A stretch of 64,000 nucleotides of DNA from Saprospirales bacterium (lineage in GTDB: Bacteria; Bacteroidota; Bacteroidia; Chitinophagales; Saprospiraceae): assembly GCA_016719895.1 (NCBI GenBank), contig JADJYG010000028.1, positions 124,001-188,000 on the forward strand, given 5' to 3'. This document shows, piece by piece, positions 49,698 through 59,504 of the stretch; within the stretch, counting starts at the first letter, position 1; every line of letters starts with the position of its first letter. The position numbers and the translations under genes were made by a program. A model generated the notes under the pieces. The model had not been told where the DNA came from and searched no databases. It was given only the letters and a program-made list of their open reading frames with translations.

Positions 49698-51230
49698 TTA
49701 TCTTTTCCGAAGCAATATTTTTTTTGCGATGACCTCCTGATTCAAACGCAGGCACAACGCATACCAGCCGTCCGGCAAGGCGTCTGCCTGCAGGTGGAAT
49801 TGGTGTTCGCCGGCAGGATAGCGCATGGGCGGTAGTTGAAGCACAGCCTGGCCGAAGGCATTGATGAGCTGTATGGATAACTGGGTGGTTTCGGCGCTGG
49901 AAAGGTCGATGTATATGGATTCGCCTGCCGGATTGGGGTATACCTGCACAGTAGCGGCGGCGGCAGGCAGCGCAGGGGTGCTTGTCACAAAGCCAGCACT
50001 GAAAGCGCGGTCGTCGTATGCGCGAAACGCGCCGCCGGAAAGGATGGGCGTAAGGGGATCGTCCAGCCTGAACAATTTGTAATAGCCGTTGCCGTATTCA
50101 CAGCACATCCCATCGCCATACGCATCTACAAAATGGATGGAATAACATCCCGGCGCGGGCAGGTGCAGGGTATCGCGGATGATGGTATTATTGCCATAGG
50201 CGCCCGGGCCTTCCTCGATGCCGGTAAACATCCCACCGCCCTCCGGGCCTACGCTTTGGTTGCCCCCAGATTCCAGAACGGCGCCCTGGGCGTCGCGTAG
50301 TTCCCAATAGGTTTCCGGGCCATATTGATCCGTCCGGATTTTCAAAAGCACGTTTAAATCCGGAAAGGCTTGTGCCAAGGTGAAACTGTCTGAACGAGTA
50401 TTATTAGAAGTGTCATCGTCAGCCGGTGCATTATTGACGCTGAGGAGCCGGGTTTGAAGCGCGCCGGAAGTACTGACCGGATACTGGTCAAAGGCAATAG
50501 GCGCTTCGCCATAGAGGCCCAGATAGCCAGTCCATTCAATCGTTTGAATGGCATTGCCGTTCCAGAACAATCCCAGGGTAGCCTGTTTCAGCGCCTGTGA
50601 ACCGAGGTTGACCAGGGAAAATGCCGGATGGGGGGTCAAGACATCGCAAATTTCCTGAAACGGCGTGCCGGTGGAGTAGTCGAAGATTCCAGCGTTGGTG
50701 GCGCCGTATGCCACCGGGCAGGTGACGGCTTGTTCCCAGAGGTTGGCGGCATTCCATTGGCCGACTTCATATACTTTCCGGTTGGGGCATACGATGAAGA
50801 TCGTCGGGTAATATTGGATTTGAAAGGTATCGGCAATCGTATGATCATTGATGATTGGAAATGGCGTGCCGGCCACCCAGCTACCGGGGGTGTAGTTGTT
50901 GCATCCGGCGGCTCCGTTCAAACAATTTTCATTGGTAGCCGGGTCACCTTCGATGAATAACACCCGGGCGCGGTCATCGCCTTCAGGACCATGCTGCGTA
51001 TAAAAATTATGCATGGCATGCCCAATGTGATAGGCCCAGCACGGCGGGCACCAGGTGGCTGAAAACTCCAGCACAACGATCTTACCCTGATCCAGCAGGT
51101 CGTACAGGCGCCATTCTTTACCTGTCAGGTCTTTGGCAACAAAGTCCGGCGCGATGCTGCCCGTCGGAAGTTGAGCGTGCGCTTGCAGGGCAACGATCAA
51201 AAGCAGGGCAGAAGCCCAATGTTTTCTCAT
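49698..51230 (-). CDS. Secreted thioredoxin-like protein with type IX type A sorting domain
   Basis: A 510-residue protein with a signal peptide (MRKHWASALLLIVALQAHAQ). The N-terminal 170 residues are a TlpA/AhpC-like thioredoxin fold (SIAPDFVAKDLTGKEW, VLEFSATWCPPCWAYH, YPTIFIVCPNRKVYEVG) with the CPPC redox motif. A middle of beta sandwich domains follows (YGPETYWELRDAQG, YSIHFVDAYGDGMCCEYGNG). The C-terminus is a type A sorting domain (VQVYPNPAGESIYI, INAFGQAVLQ, LPDGWYALCLR, ending KILLRKR). It would act outside the cell. Thiol-disulphide chemistry is inferred from the CPPC motif. Confidence 0.9.
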   Translation of the reverse strand: MRKHWASALLLIVALQAHAQLPTGSIAPDFVAKDLTGKEWRLYDLLDQGKIVVLEFSATWCPPCWAYHIGHAMHNFYTQHGPEGDDRARVLFIEGDPATNENCLNGAAGCNNYTPGSWVAGTPFPIINDHTIADTFQIQYYPTIFIVCPNRKVYEVGQWNAANLWEQAVTCPVAYGATNAGIFDYSTGTPFQEICDVLTPHPAFSLVNLGSQALKQATLGLFWNGNAIQTIEWTGYLGLYGEAPIAFDQYPVSTSGALQTRLLSVNNAPADDDTSNNTRSDSFTLAQAFPDLNVLLKIRTDQYGPETYWELRDAQGAVLESGGNQSVGPEGGGMFTGIEEGPGAYGNNTIIRDTLHLPAPGCYSIHFVDAYGDGMCCEYGNGYYKLFRLDDPLTPILSGGAFRAYDDRAFSAGFVTSTPALPAAAATVQVYPNPAGESIYIDLSSAETTQLSIQLINAFGQAVLQLPPMRYPAGEHQFHLQADALPDGWYALCLRLNQEVIAKKILLRKR

Positions 51231-51312
51231 TGTTTTTTGCTATTGGCATACATCATGGCCAAAAAGGCCAAGTGTTTAACAAAAATAGGACGGAGGTTCC
51301 GGCTGCCGGCCG

Positions 51313-51320
51313 TACCTTTG
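51313..51320 (+). promoter_or_regulatory. -7 promoter element
   Basis: TACCTTTG, exact TAnnTTTG, 42 bases before ATG 51362. The -33 position shows no TTTG. Confidence 0.5.
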
Positions 51321-51361
51321 TTAAAATATTACAAAACCTGCTAAAAATGGACATTTGGCTT

Positions 51362-52045
51362 ATGAAACGTTCTTTTACGCTTTTATTCCTGCTTTTCGCT
51401 GCCTTCGGGGCGGTCTCCGCACAGGCGACCTTCAGTGTTTCTGCCACACAAGTGTGGAAAGTGACCGATCCTGCCATACCGGATTTGGAGGCGCATTTCG
51501 AACTTACCAACACGACCGGGTCCGTGCAAAAGATGCGATGGACGCGGACTATTATCAATATCACCAGCGGTTGCACGACCAAAGTTTGCGACCTGATTCA
51601 GTGCTATACGCCGATTGTCAGCACCAAAACGTTTGATATCAACGCCAACGCGACGGGCAATATCATCATGCACTTTGAGAATTACGACAGCCTTCCGAAT
51701 GCCTCGGGCGTAATTCATTTGAAAATGAGCAATGAGAACTTCCCGACCGATACGGTCACGGTGGTTTTCCTGTTCACTGACGCATCGTCCGGTACCGGCC
51801 AGGCGCTGCCGGCCGCTACGGTCAGGCTTTTCCCCAATCCGGCAACGGATTACTTCCGGCTCGACGCGGCCGACGCGGTGCACCGCATCCGGATGTTCGC
51901 CCTGGATAACCGCGAGGTAGCCCGCTTCACCGCCGCTCCCGGCACGACGTACCCGCTGGCGGATGTCCCGGCAGGCACGTATATCCTGGCTTTGGAAGAC
52001 GAAAACGGCCGGGTTTTCCAGGCGCTGGAGTTGGTGAAGAAATAG
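51362..52045 (+). CDS. Short type IX secretion protein (type A sorting domain)
   Basis: A 227-residue secreted protein. ATG 51362 (MKRSFTLLFLLFAAFGAVSAQ) gives the signal peptide; ATG 51347 adds five residues. The first domain (FELTNTTGSVQKMRWTRTII, then CTTKVCDLIQCY) is a small beta sandwich with Cys, of the type found in short extracellular adhesive or inhibitor-like proteins. The end is a type A sorting domain (VRLFPNPATDYFRLD, MFALDNREVARF, VPAGTYILALED, ending LELVKK). It is divergent from the thioredoxin-like gene. Function unknown; surface location is well supported. Confidence 0.85.
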   Translation: MKRSFTLLFLLFAAFGAVSAQATFSVSATQVWKVTDPAIPDLEAHFELTNTTGSVQKMRWTRTIINITSGCTTKVCDLIQCYTPIVSTKTFDINANATGNIIMHFENYDSLPNASGVIHLKMSNENFPTDTVTVVFLFTDASSGTGQALPAATVRLFPNPATDYFRLDAADAVHRIRMFALDNREVARFTAAPGTTYPLADVPAGTYILALEDENGRVFQALELVKK

Positions 52046-52046
52046 T

Positions 52047-52077
52047 ACCCGCCCCGTACGGGCATGTTGCGGGTTTT
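52047..52077 (+). terminator. Possible terminator hairpin
   Basis: ACCCGC (52047-52052) can pair with GCGGGT (52069-52074) just after the stop at 52045, and four T follow. The stem is short and a competing GCCC/GGGC pair exists inside it. Confidence 0.35.
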
Positions 52078-52080
52078 CGG

Positions 52081-53124
52081 TCAGAATTTTCCGCTATCCA
52101 CGTCTTTCAGGAAGGAAATAAGCCCTTCCATATAGATTTTCTGGTCATCCCACATGCACATGTGGCTGCCGCTGGGGCAAAGCAGAAAACGGCCTTTTTG
52201 CACGGCAGCGGCAATACCTTTCATATGCCCGGGGTCCATGGTATCGTGCGTGGCGCCAATGGAGAGCGTGGGTACCCGGATACCGGGCAATTCGGCTTTG
52301 ACGTCCCAGTTGGCCAACTTGCCGGAAATACCGAACTCGCTGGGGCCCTGCATCGTCACGTAAAGGCTTTGATTGAGTTGATTAAACGAACGCGTCATGG
52401 GCTCCGGCCATTGTTCCAGCGGAATCCGGCAGATATGTTTGGCGTAAAAGTTGGGCATCAGCAACTCCATATACCGCGGATTGGCGAAATCGCCTGCCGC
52501 TTCAATCTTTTGTATTTCGGCCAATACTGCCGGATCCATTTGTTTTGCCAGCACGTCGTCGGCATATTTCCCATATTCCGGACAGCTGGCCATCATATTG
52601 GAAATGACCAGACCTTTCAGGTTATCCTGGTATTTCAGGGCGTATTGCATGGCCAAAATGCCGCCCCAGGAGTGACCGAGCAGGTAAAAGTTGCTGTTAT
52701 TCAGGCCCAGGGCCTGGCGCACGGTTTCCACTTCTTCCACGTACCGGGGAAGGTCCCACAGCGTAGTGTCGCTGGGCTTGCCGGAGAAGCCGGTGCCCAG
52801 TTGGTCGTAGTAAATAAATTCGATACCCTCGGCCGGCAAGAAACTTTCCATACATTCAAAATATTCGTGGGTGGCGCCTGGCCCGCCTTGCAGGAGCAAT
52901 ACTTTGATCCGGGGATTGTTGCCGAACCGCTTGGTCCACAGGTTGAAATCGCCCCCGGTTGTTTTCAGGGAGATGATTTTTATGCCGCCGTTTTGAATGC
53001 CGGCATCCTGCGGGGCGAAGTAGGTTTGCAACGCGCTGGCAGCGTCGCCGGAAACCGTTGGGCCGTCAGTGCAAGCGAAAAAAAGGCTGAACAACGTGAA
53101 AAAAAGCATAGTAAGGTTTCGCAT
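52081..53124 (-). CDS. Lipoprotein alpha/beta hydrolase, proline iminopeptidase-like (S33)
   Basis: A 347-residue enzyme with a type II signal peptide (MRNLTMLFFTLFSLFFACTD, lipobox FFAC), so it should sit on a membrane facing the periplasm or outside. The S33 prolyl-aminopeptidase pattern is clear: LLLQGGPGATHEYFE (HGGPG-type oxyanion motif with Gln for His), FIYYDQLGTGFSGKP, LLGHSWGGILAMQYALKY with the nucleophile Ser, then GATHDTMDP and SGSHMCMWD with Asp and His. The likely activity is removal of N-terminal Pro from peptides, or a related amidase or lactone hydrolase activity. The next gene upstream is a divergent-function FAD enzyme on the same strand. Confidence 0.9.
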   Translation of the reverse strand: MRNLTMLFFTLFSLFFACTDGPTVSGDAASALQTYFAPQDAGIQNGGIKIISLKTTGGDFNLWTKRFGNNPRIKVLLLQGGPGATHEYFECMESFLPAEGIEFIYYDQLGTGFSGKPSDTTLWDLPRYVEEVETVRQALGLNNSNFYLLGHSWGGILAMQYALKYQDNLKGLVISNMMASCPEYGKYADDVLAKQMDPAVLAEIQKIEAAGDFANPRYMELLMPNFYAKHICRIPLEQWPEPMTRSFNQLNQSLYVTMQGPSEFGISGKLANWDVKAELPGIRVPTLSIGATHDTMDPGHMKGIAAAVQKGRFLLCPSGSHMCMWDDQKIYMEGLISFLKDVDSGKF

Positions 53125-53221
53125 TTGTTTTGTTATTTAGGTAGTGACCGGATTGGTAAGCGCAATATAATTAGCCGTGAAAGGTAGTCAGTTCCTTGTT
53201 CAATAGGCGCCTGATCCTGAA

Positions 53222-54724
53222 TTAAACACGTTCCTGGATGCTAAACCGTTGGCGCTCCTGTGCGCAAATCAGTTGGGCGGCATTCCGGCCCGACATCATG
53301 GCCGTCGGCAAGCCGCCGCCTACGGCCACCCAGTGTCCGCACATATAAAAACGTTCGAGCCCGGGCAGCGTGGAGGGCAGTTGGGTAAAGCCGGTGTCGG
53401 GGGTGAGCAGCCATCCTTCGAAGCTGCCTTTCCAGTTGTTGGTGAAGCCGATAATGGTGGCCGGGGTGGTCACGTCGGTCATTTCCACCAGGTCGCGCAC
53501 ATTGCCGAGTTTGTCTTCCAGGATATTGATCAGGGTATCGGCGATGCGTTGTTTTTCCGCTTGGTAGCGCGTGGGGTCGTTGCGCTGCAGATCGACCCAG
53601 TATTCCCAGTTGCGGGTTTCGATCATGGTGGAAACCAACGTTTTTCCGAATGGCGCCAGGGTCGGGTCGAAATTGTGCGTCCGGATGTACAGGTCCTTTA
53701 ATTCGGTTTTCGGATCGATGCGGAAGGCGCTTTTTAAAGGGAAGAGGTAGCTGTGCGGGGTGGCGTGAAAGCTGCGGCCGATACCCAGGGCGACAAAAAC
53801 CAGCGACGGGAAGGTATCGCCCCGCCGGTAAAATTCTTCGAATTTCGGGCTGGTGAACTTGCCGCCCAGCATGTCGAACAAGGTCGAGTGCCCATCGGCG
53901 GCCGAAACGACGTAATCGGCCGGGTGGGTGGCGCCATCGGCCAGTTGTATGCCGGTTGCGCGGCCGTTTTCAACCCCGATTTTTTCCACCCGGCAGTTGT
54001 AGTGGATTTTTCCGCCGAGGGCTTCAAAACGGTCGGCGATCCGCCGGGCAAAGTTCATGGAGCCGCCGATGGGATAACCGGCCGCTTTTTTGTGCATCCA
54101 GGCCAGGGTCATCATGCAAAACAGAATGGGGATTTCCGGCTCGAACAAGTTGGCAATTGCCTTGCGCAGGAGTGGATTTTTAAATTCCTGCGCGTAGTCG
54201 ACGGTACTGATGCGGCTGTATTTTCCAAATACGCCAAAGTAGGGCAGCATTTTCCACAACCACTTCATCTTAAACCACAGGTTCGCCACTTCCATGCTTT
54301 GTTCGTTGGGCATTTCCAGGTGGACCAAGTTTTTACAGGTATCGATGAATTCCCGTATTTTGGGGAAATCTACCGGTGAAATAGCCATCATTTCATCTTC
54401 CAGCCGGTTGAGGTCGGTGTAGATATGGAAACGGTTTCCCGTTTCGTCCTCTACTACGGCGTACTCGGCATGGTCCACGACTTCAATGTCCGCCATATCA
54501 ATCAACTCGCTCCAGCGCGCATAAAAACTATCTGAACTGCCGGAGCCCACCAACCAGTGAATACACCAGTCGACGGTGTACTCGCCGCGTTTCCACGAGG
54601 TGCAAACGCCGCCCGGCACGCCGTTCATCTCGAATATTTCGGTATTAAAACCGTTCATCTGGAGGTATGCGCCGGCGCTCAAACCCGCCATTCCGCCACC
54701 GATGATGATTATTTTCTTTGACAT
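53222..54724 (-). CDS. FAD-dependent phytoene desaturase/carotenoid isomerase-like oxidoreductase
   Basis: A 500-residue flavoprotein. The start at 54724 (MSKKIIIIGGGMAGLSAGAYLQ) puts the FAD-binding motif at the N-terminus, as in the CrtI/CrtISO family. PGGVCTSWKRGEYTVDWCIHWLVG follows with the family's characteristic GG and substrate-tunnel residues. The C-terminus carries the second FAD motif (MCGHWVAVGGGLPTAMMSGRNA). Bacteroidota use CrtI-like enzymes for carotenoids, but no other carotenoid gene is seen here. A role in another saturation or isomerisation reaction is equally possible. The longer frame to 54751 adds residues before the FAD motif and is unlikely. Confidence 0.88.
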   Translation of the reverse strand: MSKKIIIIGGGMAGLSAGAYLQMNGFNTEIFEMNGVPGGVCTSWKRGEYTVDWCIHWLVGSGSSDSFYARWSELIDMADIEVVDHAEYAVVEDETGNRFHIYTDLNRLEDEMMAISPVDFPKIREFIDTCKNLVHLEMPNEQSMEVANLWFKMKWLWKMLPYFGVFGKYSRISTVDYAQEFKNPLLRKAIANLFEPEIPILFCMMTLAWMHKKAAGYPIGGSMNFARRIADRFEALGGKIHYNCRVEKIGVENGRATGIQLADGATHPADYVVSAADGHSTLFDMLGGKFTSPKFEEFYRRGDTFPSLVFVALGIGRSFHATPHSYLFPLKSAFRIDPKTELKDLYIRTHNFDPTLAPFGKTLVSTMIETRNWEYWVDLQRNDPTRYQAEKQRIADTLINILEDKLGNVRDLVEMTDVTTPATIIGFTNNWKGSFEGWLLTPDTGFTQLPSTLPGLERFYMCGHWVAVGGGLPTAMMSGRNAAQLICAQERQRFSIQERV

Positions 54725-54890
54725 GGCTTGCAAATTTTTACGCGGCCACAAGTTACCCGCTTTCTACCCGTCAATGCCCTGATGATGGATTGCCTTTCCG
54801 TTGATATTTATCAGTACAGCCTCCCATTGCTTCAAACTTCGGACACACCCAATCGCCGGCTAATTACGACAACTACAAGGCTCAAAAGGC

Positions 54891-55880
54891 TCAAAATCTG
54901 ATGGTTTCCCCCAGGCCGGCATAAAGGTATTCCGGCCCGTACTGTTCGCTTAAAACCTTAAATGCAAGGTGTCCGGTACAATGGGCCGGCGCGATCCGGC
55001 GGACCCCCAGGTCGTTTTTCAGGTAACGGCCAATTTCCCCGATTTTGTCGTGTCCAAAGGGGATCAGGTGAAATCCGCCGCATACGAGGTCAATCCGGTC
55101 GCCAGTCACTTTTTTCGTTTCTTCGATAATACGTTCCACACCACTGTGCGAACAACCAACAATCAGCACCTGGCCCTTTTCGGTCTGCAGGGTGAGCGAA
55201 ATCTCCGGGAGGTTGGTGTATTTATACTGAGAATGTTCCGCATCTTCAAACTGGCCTTCTACAAAACTCTTGTTCGGATAGCCTGAAAAATACCCCATGT
55301 ACGGCGAGTTGGTGGCGATGAGCCGCATACCTGGAAAAATTTCCTTCACCGATTTCACGTACTCGACATTCGCGCCCCAAAAACGGCCCGACTGCGGGAT
55401 CATAAACCGGGTGGGACCGCCATCGAAATACCGCATGTGCCGGGGCAAATCAGCAGCGGCAGTACTATCCGGGCCGGTAGCGTCGAAAGGTACCGGCGCG
55501 CCCCAAAAGATATCGTACGGCATATAAACCCTGACGGAAGGGTTTACCTGGAGTACATAATCGAGGCCGTTGAGGTGATCGAAATGCCCATGCGAAACGA
55601 CGACGGCGTCTATCCGCAGAAGGTCTATCCCCAGGCGTTCGACATTGTGTTTGAACATATCCGCATTCCCGCCGGCATCGAACAGGATGGTTTTGCCTGC
55701 ATGCCGCAGGATACAGGAAAAGCCGAAATCTTTTTGCAGGGTCGTGTCGAGCCCGAAAGCGTCGTAAAGGTTGGTGATGGTGCCTTCTTGCAGTAGCCGG
55801 GTGGTATGGCGGGAAGAAATGCCCGCGAAAGCCAGCAGGCAGGCAGCGGTTAGCAAGATCAATGCGGTGTTTTTTTTCAT
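54891..55880 (-). CDS. MBL-fold metallo-hydrolase (COG1237 type), exported
   Basis: A 329-residue protein. The start at 55880 (MKKNTALILLTAACLLAFAG) gives an N-terminal export signal or anchor. The MBL-fold motifs are in order: TILFDAGGNADMF, VVVSHGHFDHLNG (HxHxDH), VLIVGCSHSGVERII and RIAPAHCTGHLA. The GCSH and PAHCTGH phrases match the COG1237 group related to 7,8-dihydropterin-6-methyl-4-(ribofuranosyl)aminobenzene phosphate synthase. In a secreted version the substrate is unknown. A codon further upstream (to 55961) was rejected because it has no signal sequence. Confidence 0.88.
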   Translation of the reverse strand: MKKNTALILLTAACLLAFAGISSRHTTRLLQEGTITNLYDAFGLDTTLQKDFGFSCILRHAGKTILFDAGGNADMFKHNVERLGIDLLRIDAVVVSHGHFDHLNGLDYVLQVNPSVRVYMPYDIFWGAPVPFDATGPDSTAAADLPRHMRYFDGGPTRFMIPQSGRFWGANVEYVKSVKEIFPGMRLIATNSPYMGYFSGYPNKSFVEGQFEDAEHSQYKYTNLPEISLTLQTEKGQVLIVGCSHSGVERIIEETKKVTGDRIDLVCGGFHLIPFGHDKIGEIGRYLKNDLGVRRIAPAHCTGHLAFKVLSEQYGPEYLYAGLGETIRF

Positions 55881-56001
55881 AGTGTTTTGATGAGATGTTT
55901 TCCTTTCCGTGGCATATATTTTGGTTTCAAAAATAATAAGAATGGGCCCCGCCCAAGGCACACGGCGTGCGCCGGACGGGGCCGTTTACCGGTAAATAAG
56001 T

Positions 56002-56487
56002 TTAATGTTTGGCGCTATCGGCAGCCATCCCGCCCAGTTGGGCGTTGAACGCCGCCAGGTCGAACTGCGAATTGATCTCCACAATTTTTCCCGCATCGTC
56101 AAATTTGAAGAATCCAATAAATGGCATGCTCACGCGATTGCCCGTCGGCGGGTTGCCCATCATTGGGCCGGTATTAGTACCTGAGAACCAGGCTTTGAAG
56201 CCGATAGCATTGCCGGTTTCCGCACATTCCAGAATTTTGTGTTCAATATCCGGGAAAGCGATTTTAAAACCCATGCCCAGGTTGCGGTAGGCTTCCAGGT
56301 TGAGCGGTTCGGGCGAAAGGGGCATATACACCTGCAGATCGGAATGCAGGTAGGCGCCGACTTTTTCAAAGTTACCGGCGTCGACGGCGGCGAAAAATTC
56401 GCGGATGGTGGTCTCGTGTTTGCCTTGTGCCGCGGCTTGGTTCAGGGTAAGCGCCAGGAGCGCTGCAAAGAAGAAGGACTTTTTCAT
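56002..56487 (-). CDS. Exported SnoaL-like ester cyclase-type protein
   Basis: A 161-residue protein with a signal peptide (MKKSFFFAALLALTLNQAAAQ). The mature part is an NTF2-like SnoaL fold: TIREFFAAVDAGNFEKVGAY, FPDIEHKILECAETGNAIGF and VSMPFIGFFKFDDAGKIVEI. SnoaL relatives include polyketide cyclases and many uncharacterised ester-cyclase-like proteins. The exported version with short acidic ends has no assigned activity. The gene is 121 bases upstream of the MBL gene on the same strand. Confidence 0.8.
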   Translation of the reverse strand: MKKSFFFAALLALTLNQAAAQGKHETTIREFFAAVDAGNFEKVGAYLHSDLQVYMPLSPEPLNLEAYRNLGMGFKIAFPDIEHKILECAETGNAIGFKAWFSGTNTGPMMGNPPTGNRVSMPFIGFFKFDDAGKIVEINSQFDLAAFNAQLGGMAADSAKH

Positions 56488-56558
56488 ACTGGTTGTTTTG
56501 ACTGTTTTAAAAATAGTTTATAAAATAGTTGGTGTATAGCGGGTTGAAAAAATGGTGT

Positions 56559-57011
56559 TCAATGCAAAAAGGCCTGCTCCAGGTCCGACAAGTCGCCTGT
56601 TTGCTCCAGGCCGGCCAATTGGCCTTGTGGGCTGAATATCCAGTGCAGGGTTGTTTTTATACAAAAGTGGTTGCCGGTCGGGATAGCCATTCCTTCGACA
56701 TGCAGGTCGGCAGATACGCTGCTGCCGGTGGTATCGAAATTATACGGCGTGCATACTTCGATCCGGAGCGCGGGTGTCAGCCGTTCGAAATAATGTATCA
56801 CGCCGGCATGCCCTTTGAAATGGCCGGCAAACGGGAGTATTGCCGGGTTGCCACTGTGCTTCCAGTCGACGTACTCGTCGAGGTAATACAAAATCCCCGG
56901 GATGTCGCCCCGTTCAAAACAGCCGAACATTTCTTGTATAATGGCCAGGTATTTGGAGGCGTTCAGGCGGTCGGCCCAGGTGCCGGCGGACGAAGAAGTA
57001 CGAGTGTACAT
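56559..57011 (-). CDS. NTF2-like/SnoaL-like protein
   Basis: A 150-residue cytoplasmic protein with no signal peptide. It has a classic NTF2-like order: YLAIIQEMFGCFERGDIPGILYYLDE, then VDWKHSGNPAILPFAGHFKG and FERLTPALRIEV, ending with LHWIFSPQGQLAGLEQTGD. The conserved Trp/His and the closing Phe-Ser-Pro-x-Gly phrase fit the SnoaL-like nuclear-transport-factor group of unknown specificity. It lies 71 bases upstream of the exported SnoaL protein, so the two could form a tandem pair of the same fold in one transcript. Confidence 0.8.
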   Translation of the reverse strand: MYTRTSSSAGTWADRLNASKYLAIIQEMFGCFERGDIPGILYYLDEYVDWKHSGNPAILPFAGHFKGHAGVIHYFERLTPALRIEVCTPYNFDTTGSSVSADLHVEGMAIPTGNHFCIKTTLHWIFSPQGQLAGLEQTGDLSDLEQAFLH

Positions 57012-57189
57012 GGCTCACGTTTATTTGCGCCATCAATGACATGCATCGAAATGACCGGACAAAATTCCGGCCGGAGCTTGTCCAGAAGCCAGCTCAGGGT
57101 TTGTTCAAAATACAGGAAAAGTGTTCACCTTTTGCGCTGGTTGATCGTTGCGCAACAGGTGCCCGCCCGGCAGGGATGATGGCATAGCA

Positions 57190-59277
57190 CTAAACCACTT
57201 CTTCCTGCCACAACCGGAAGGCCAGGCGTTCGATGCCCGACTTGAGGTAGCGCCGGTAGGTGCTGAACGACATGTTGAGAAACTCGGCCGTGCGCTCCTG
57301 ACTACCCACCGGGTTAAAAAAAGTGCGATACAGTACGCGATGGTATTTGTTGTCGATGGGCGAGGCCTCCAGGGCTTGCAGGGCTGCCTGCAGGCGTTCC
57401 TTGAGGTAGGCGAACCGTTTGGCGGCCGGTTCGGCAATACCAACCTGCCGCACGACCACGTTGGAGCGAAGCAGCGGGTTTTGATCGAAGTCTTTGGCCA
57501 GGTGCCAGTTTTTCAGCGCATCGGCCACGGCTTCTTCAAACTCCGTTTCGCTCAATACCAGTACGGCTGGCTTGGGCGGATCGGCCGGCGCTTCCCGGCC
57601 GGCAATAGCGTCAATTTCGCGTTTGGCCAGCAGCTCAAGCCAGTCGAGCGGGGGGCGCTGGCGCCAATCGTGCAAAAACCAGCCGATGGGCTTGGCGCCG
57701 GCAGAAAAATCCAGCTCAGCGGGGTGGTACAAATCGGCATACGACAATACGGAGCTCCAGAATTCGGGGTAGGCGCAGCAAAAAGCGCTGACAGCTAACC
57801 CCGGGGTAAAATAATACTGCACGATCGCGAGAAAGATGCTGCTTTGGATGGGCGAAACGGATTGGTAGTGTTCGTCCGACATCCAAAACCGGAAGAGCGC
57901 CGAGTGCTCGCCGCTGCGCAGCGGAAGTTTGTGTTGCTGATAGGCGCGCATCGCGTCCACCGGGTGGTCGGGTGTCCGTTCGTCGGGCCGGAGGGCCTCC
58001 AGGGCAATCCGCAGCAGGAGGGCCACGGCCCGCCGGTTTTCATCGCGCCAAACCAGCGTTTGGGCGGCGGGATGGCCGGACCAGAAATCGAAGGCGGCGC
58101 TGCTTTCCGGGCCTTCGTGTTTTTCGAGCATGGCGCGTATAGCCGGCGCGTCGGCCGGCTGGTAGTAATCCATCCAAAAGCGGGCAATATCGGCCCAGTT
58201 GAAGAACGGTTGCACAACCGGGTTGGTGCGGTGCAGGTATACCAGGTCGTAGAGCAGGCGGCGTTGTTGTTCGCCGGTTTGATTGGCCAGCTTGGACTTA
58301 TAGTACAGATTGGCTTTGTTGTGCAAGTCGACGAAACGGTCCGGATTGCGCCAGCGCAATTCTGCCAGAATGGCTTCCCGCGCCAGTTCGGACGGCGCAA
58401 GGCCCCATTTGCCTTCTTCAACAAAGGACAATTGGCGGAGCCAGTCAAAATAGTCCGTCACATCCTCTTCACCCAGCACGGCTTGAAGGAGGGATTCCGT
58501 CGTATGGTGTACCAGGGCACTAGTCTCCAGGGCAATGCGGTATTTAGCGCCGCTTATTTCCTGAACAAACCGCTCGAATAGCGTACGCAAGACATCTACG
58601 GAACCCTCCGGGTTGAAATCCTGGGCCGACTGTTGCTCGTAAGTATCAGCCAGCACGGATAATGCCAGCGGATGGCCATGTGTGATCGTGAAAATACGCT
58701 CGTGAAACGTCTCCGGCAACGCGCGCTGGAGCAGGAAGGCGCGGGCTTCGTCCAGGTCGAAATTGCGGAGATTAATGGTGCGCATGAGTTTTTTCCACCC
58801 CGGGTCGTTCACGAAGCCCTCAGCCGGTGGGCGGCGGCCGCAGAGCACTACGCGGGTATTGTCGGTCAGCCGGGGTAAAAATTCGCGCCGGATCCAGTTG
58901 TCGACCGGTTGCAACATTTCATAGTTGTCTACGAAAAGTAAAATCCGCTGGTCTGGATGTGCCTCCAGCCACTGGAAGAAATCGCCGCCGGCAGTTGCGG
59001 GCGCCTGCCGGTGGAGTTCAACTAAAATAGCATCGGGATTGGGCGCCAGATCGCGCCCGTCGAGGCTGAGGTTCGGAACATCCTCCAGGGAACAGATTTC
59101 CCGGAATTTTTCCAGCAAGGTTGTCTTGCCCTGGCCGCCGGGGCCATAAACGAACAATAAAAAAAAGGGATCCCCGGCTTCCCCGAGCAATTGTTTGAAC
59201 AAAGATATTTCCCGTTTACGGCCGGAAAAACGGGCGCCGCGTTCCCGGCGCAATAATTCCGCAAGTTTGGATGCCAT
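57190..59277 (-). CDS. STAND-type ATPase with a helical C-terminal region
   Basis: A 695-residue P-loop ATPase. It opens with ELLRRERGARFSGRKREIS and the Walker A motif VYGPGGQGKTTLLEK (about residues 43-57); Walker B RILLFVDNYEML is near 111-122. VVLCGRRPPAEGF follows, with a sensor-like Arg. The body is helical with Trp-rich segments, and the C-terminus reads RTAEFLNMSFSTYRRYLKSG, a phrase that recurs in bacterial AAA/STAND proteins and resembles a DNA-binding or RNA-polymerase-region-4 helix. It would be a regulator or sensor, not an effector. It is divergent from the histidine kinase gene 59505-61469, with 227 bases between. Confidence 0.82.
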   Translation of the reverse strand: MASKLAELLRRERGARFSGRKREISLFKQLLGEAGDPFFLLFVYGPGGQGKTTLLEKFREICSLEDVPNLSLDGRDLAPNPDAILVELHRQAPATAGGDFFQWLEAHPDQRILLFVDNYEMLQPVDNWIRREFLPRLTDNTRVVLCGRRPPAEGFVNDPGWKKLMRTINLRNFDLDEARAFLLQRALPETFHERIFTITHGHPLALSVLADTYEQQSAQDFNPEGSVDVLRTLFERFVQEISGAKYRIALETSALVHHTTESLLQAVLGEEDVTDYFDWLRQLSFVEEGKWGLAPSELAREAILAELRWRNPDRFVDLHNKANLYYKSKLANQTGEQQRRLLYDLVYLHRTNPVVQPFFNWADIARFWMDYYQPADAPAIRAMLEKHEGPESSAAFDFWSGHPAAQTLVWRDENRRAVALLLRIALEALRPDERTPDHPVDAMRAYQQHKLPLRSGEHSALFRFWMSDEHYQSVSPIQSSIFLAIVQYYFTPGLAVSAFCCAYPEFWSSVLSYADLYHPAELDFSAGAKPIGWFLHDWRQRPPLDWLELLAKREIDAIAGREAPADPPKPAVLVLSETEFEEAVADALKNWHLAKDFDQNPLLRSNVVVRQVGIAEPAAKRFAYLKERLQAALQALEASPIDNKYHRVLYRTFFNPVGSQERTAEFLNMSFSTYRRYLKSGIERLAFRLWQEEVV

Positions 59278-59504
59278 GGCGGAATGGGTAGTTTTTATAA
59301 AAAAAGTTTTGACCTGGCGGGGTTTTGGAGCAACAGAATGTAAAATCCCTACAAATATCGGTGTTCATTCGCGGTATTTATGTAAAGCCTTGGAATATTT
59401 AGGCAGAAATATGCAGGCCCGCCTCGATCCCTATGCCTTGCTTTTCCGGATAGGATATCCAGAAATATTCGGTACATTTCGGCCGGTTTATTCCCGGATC
59501 GCAT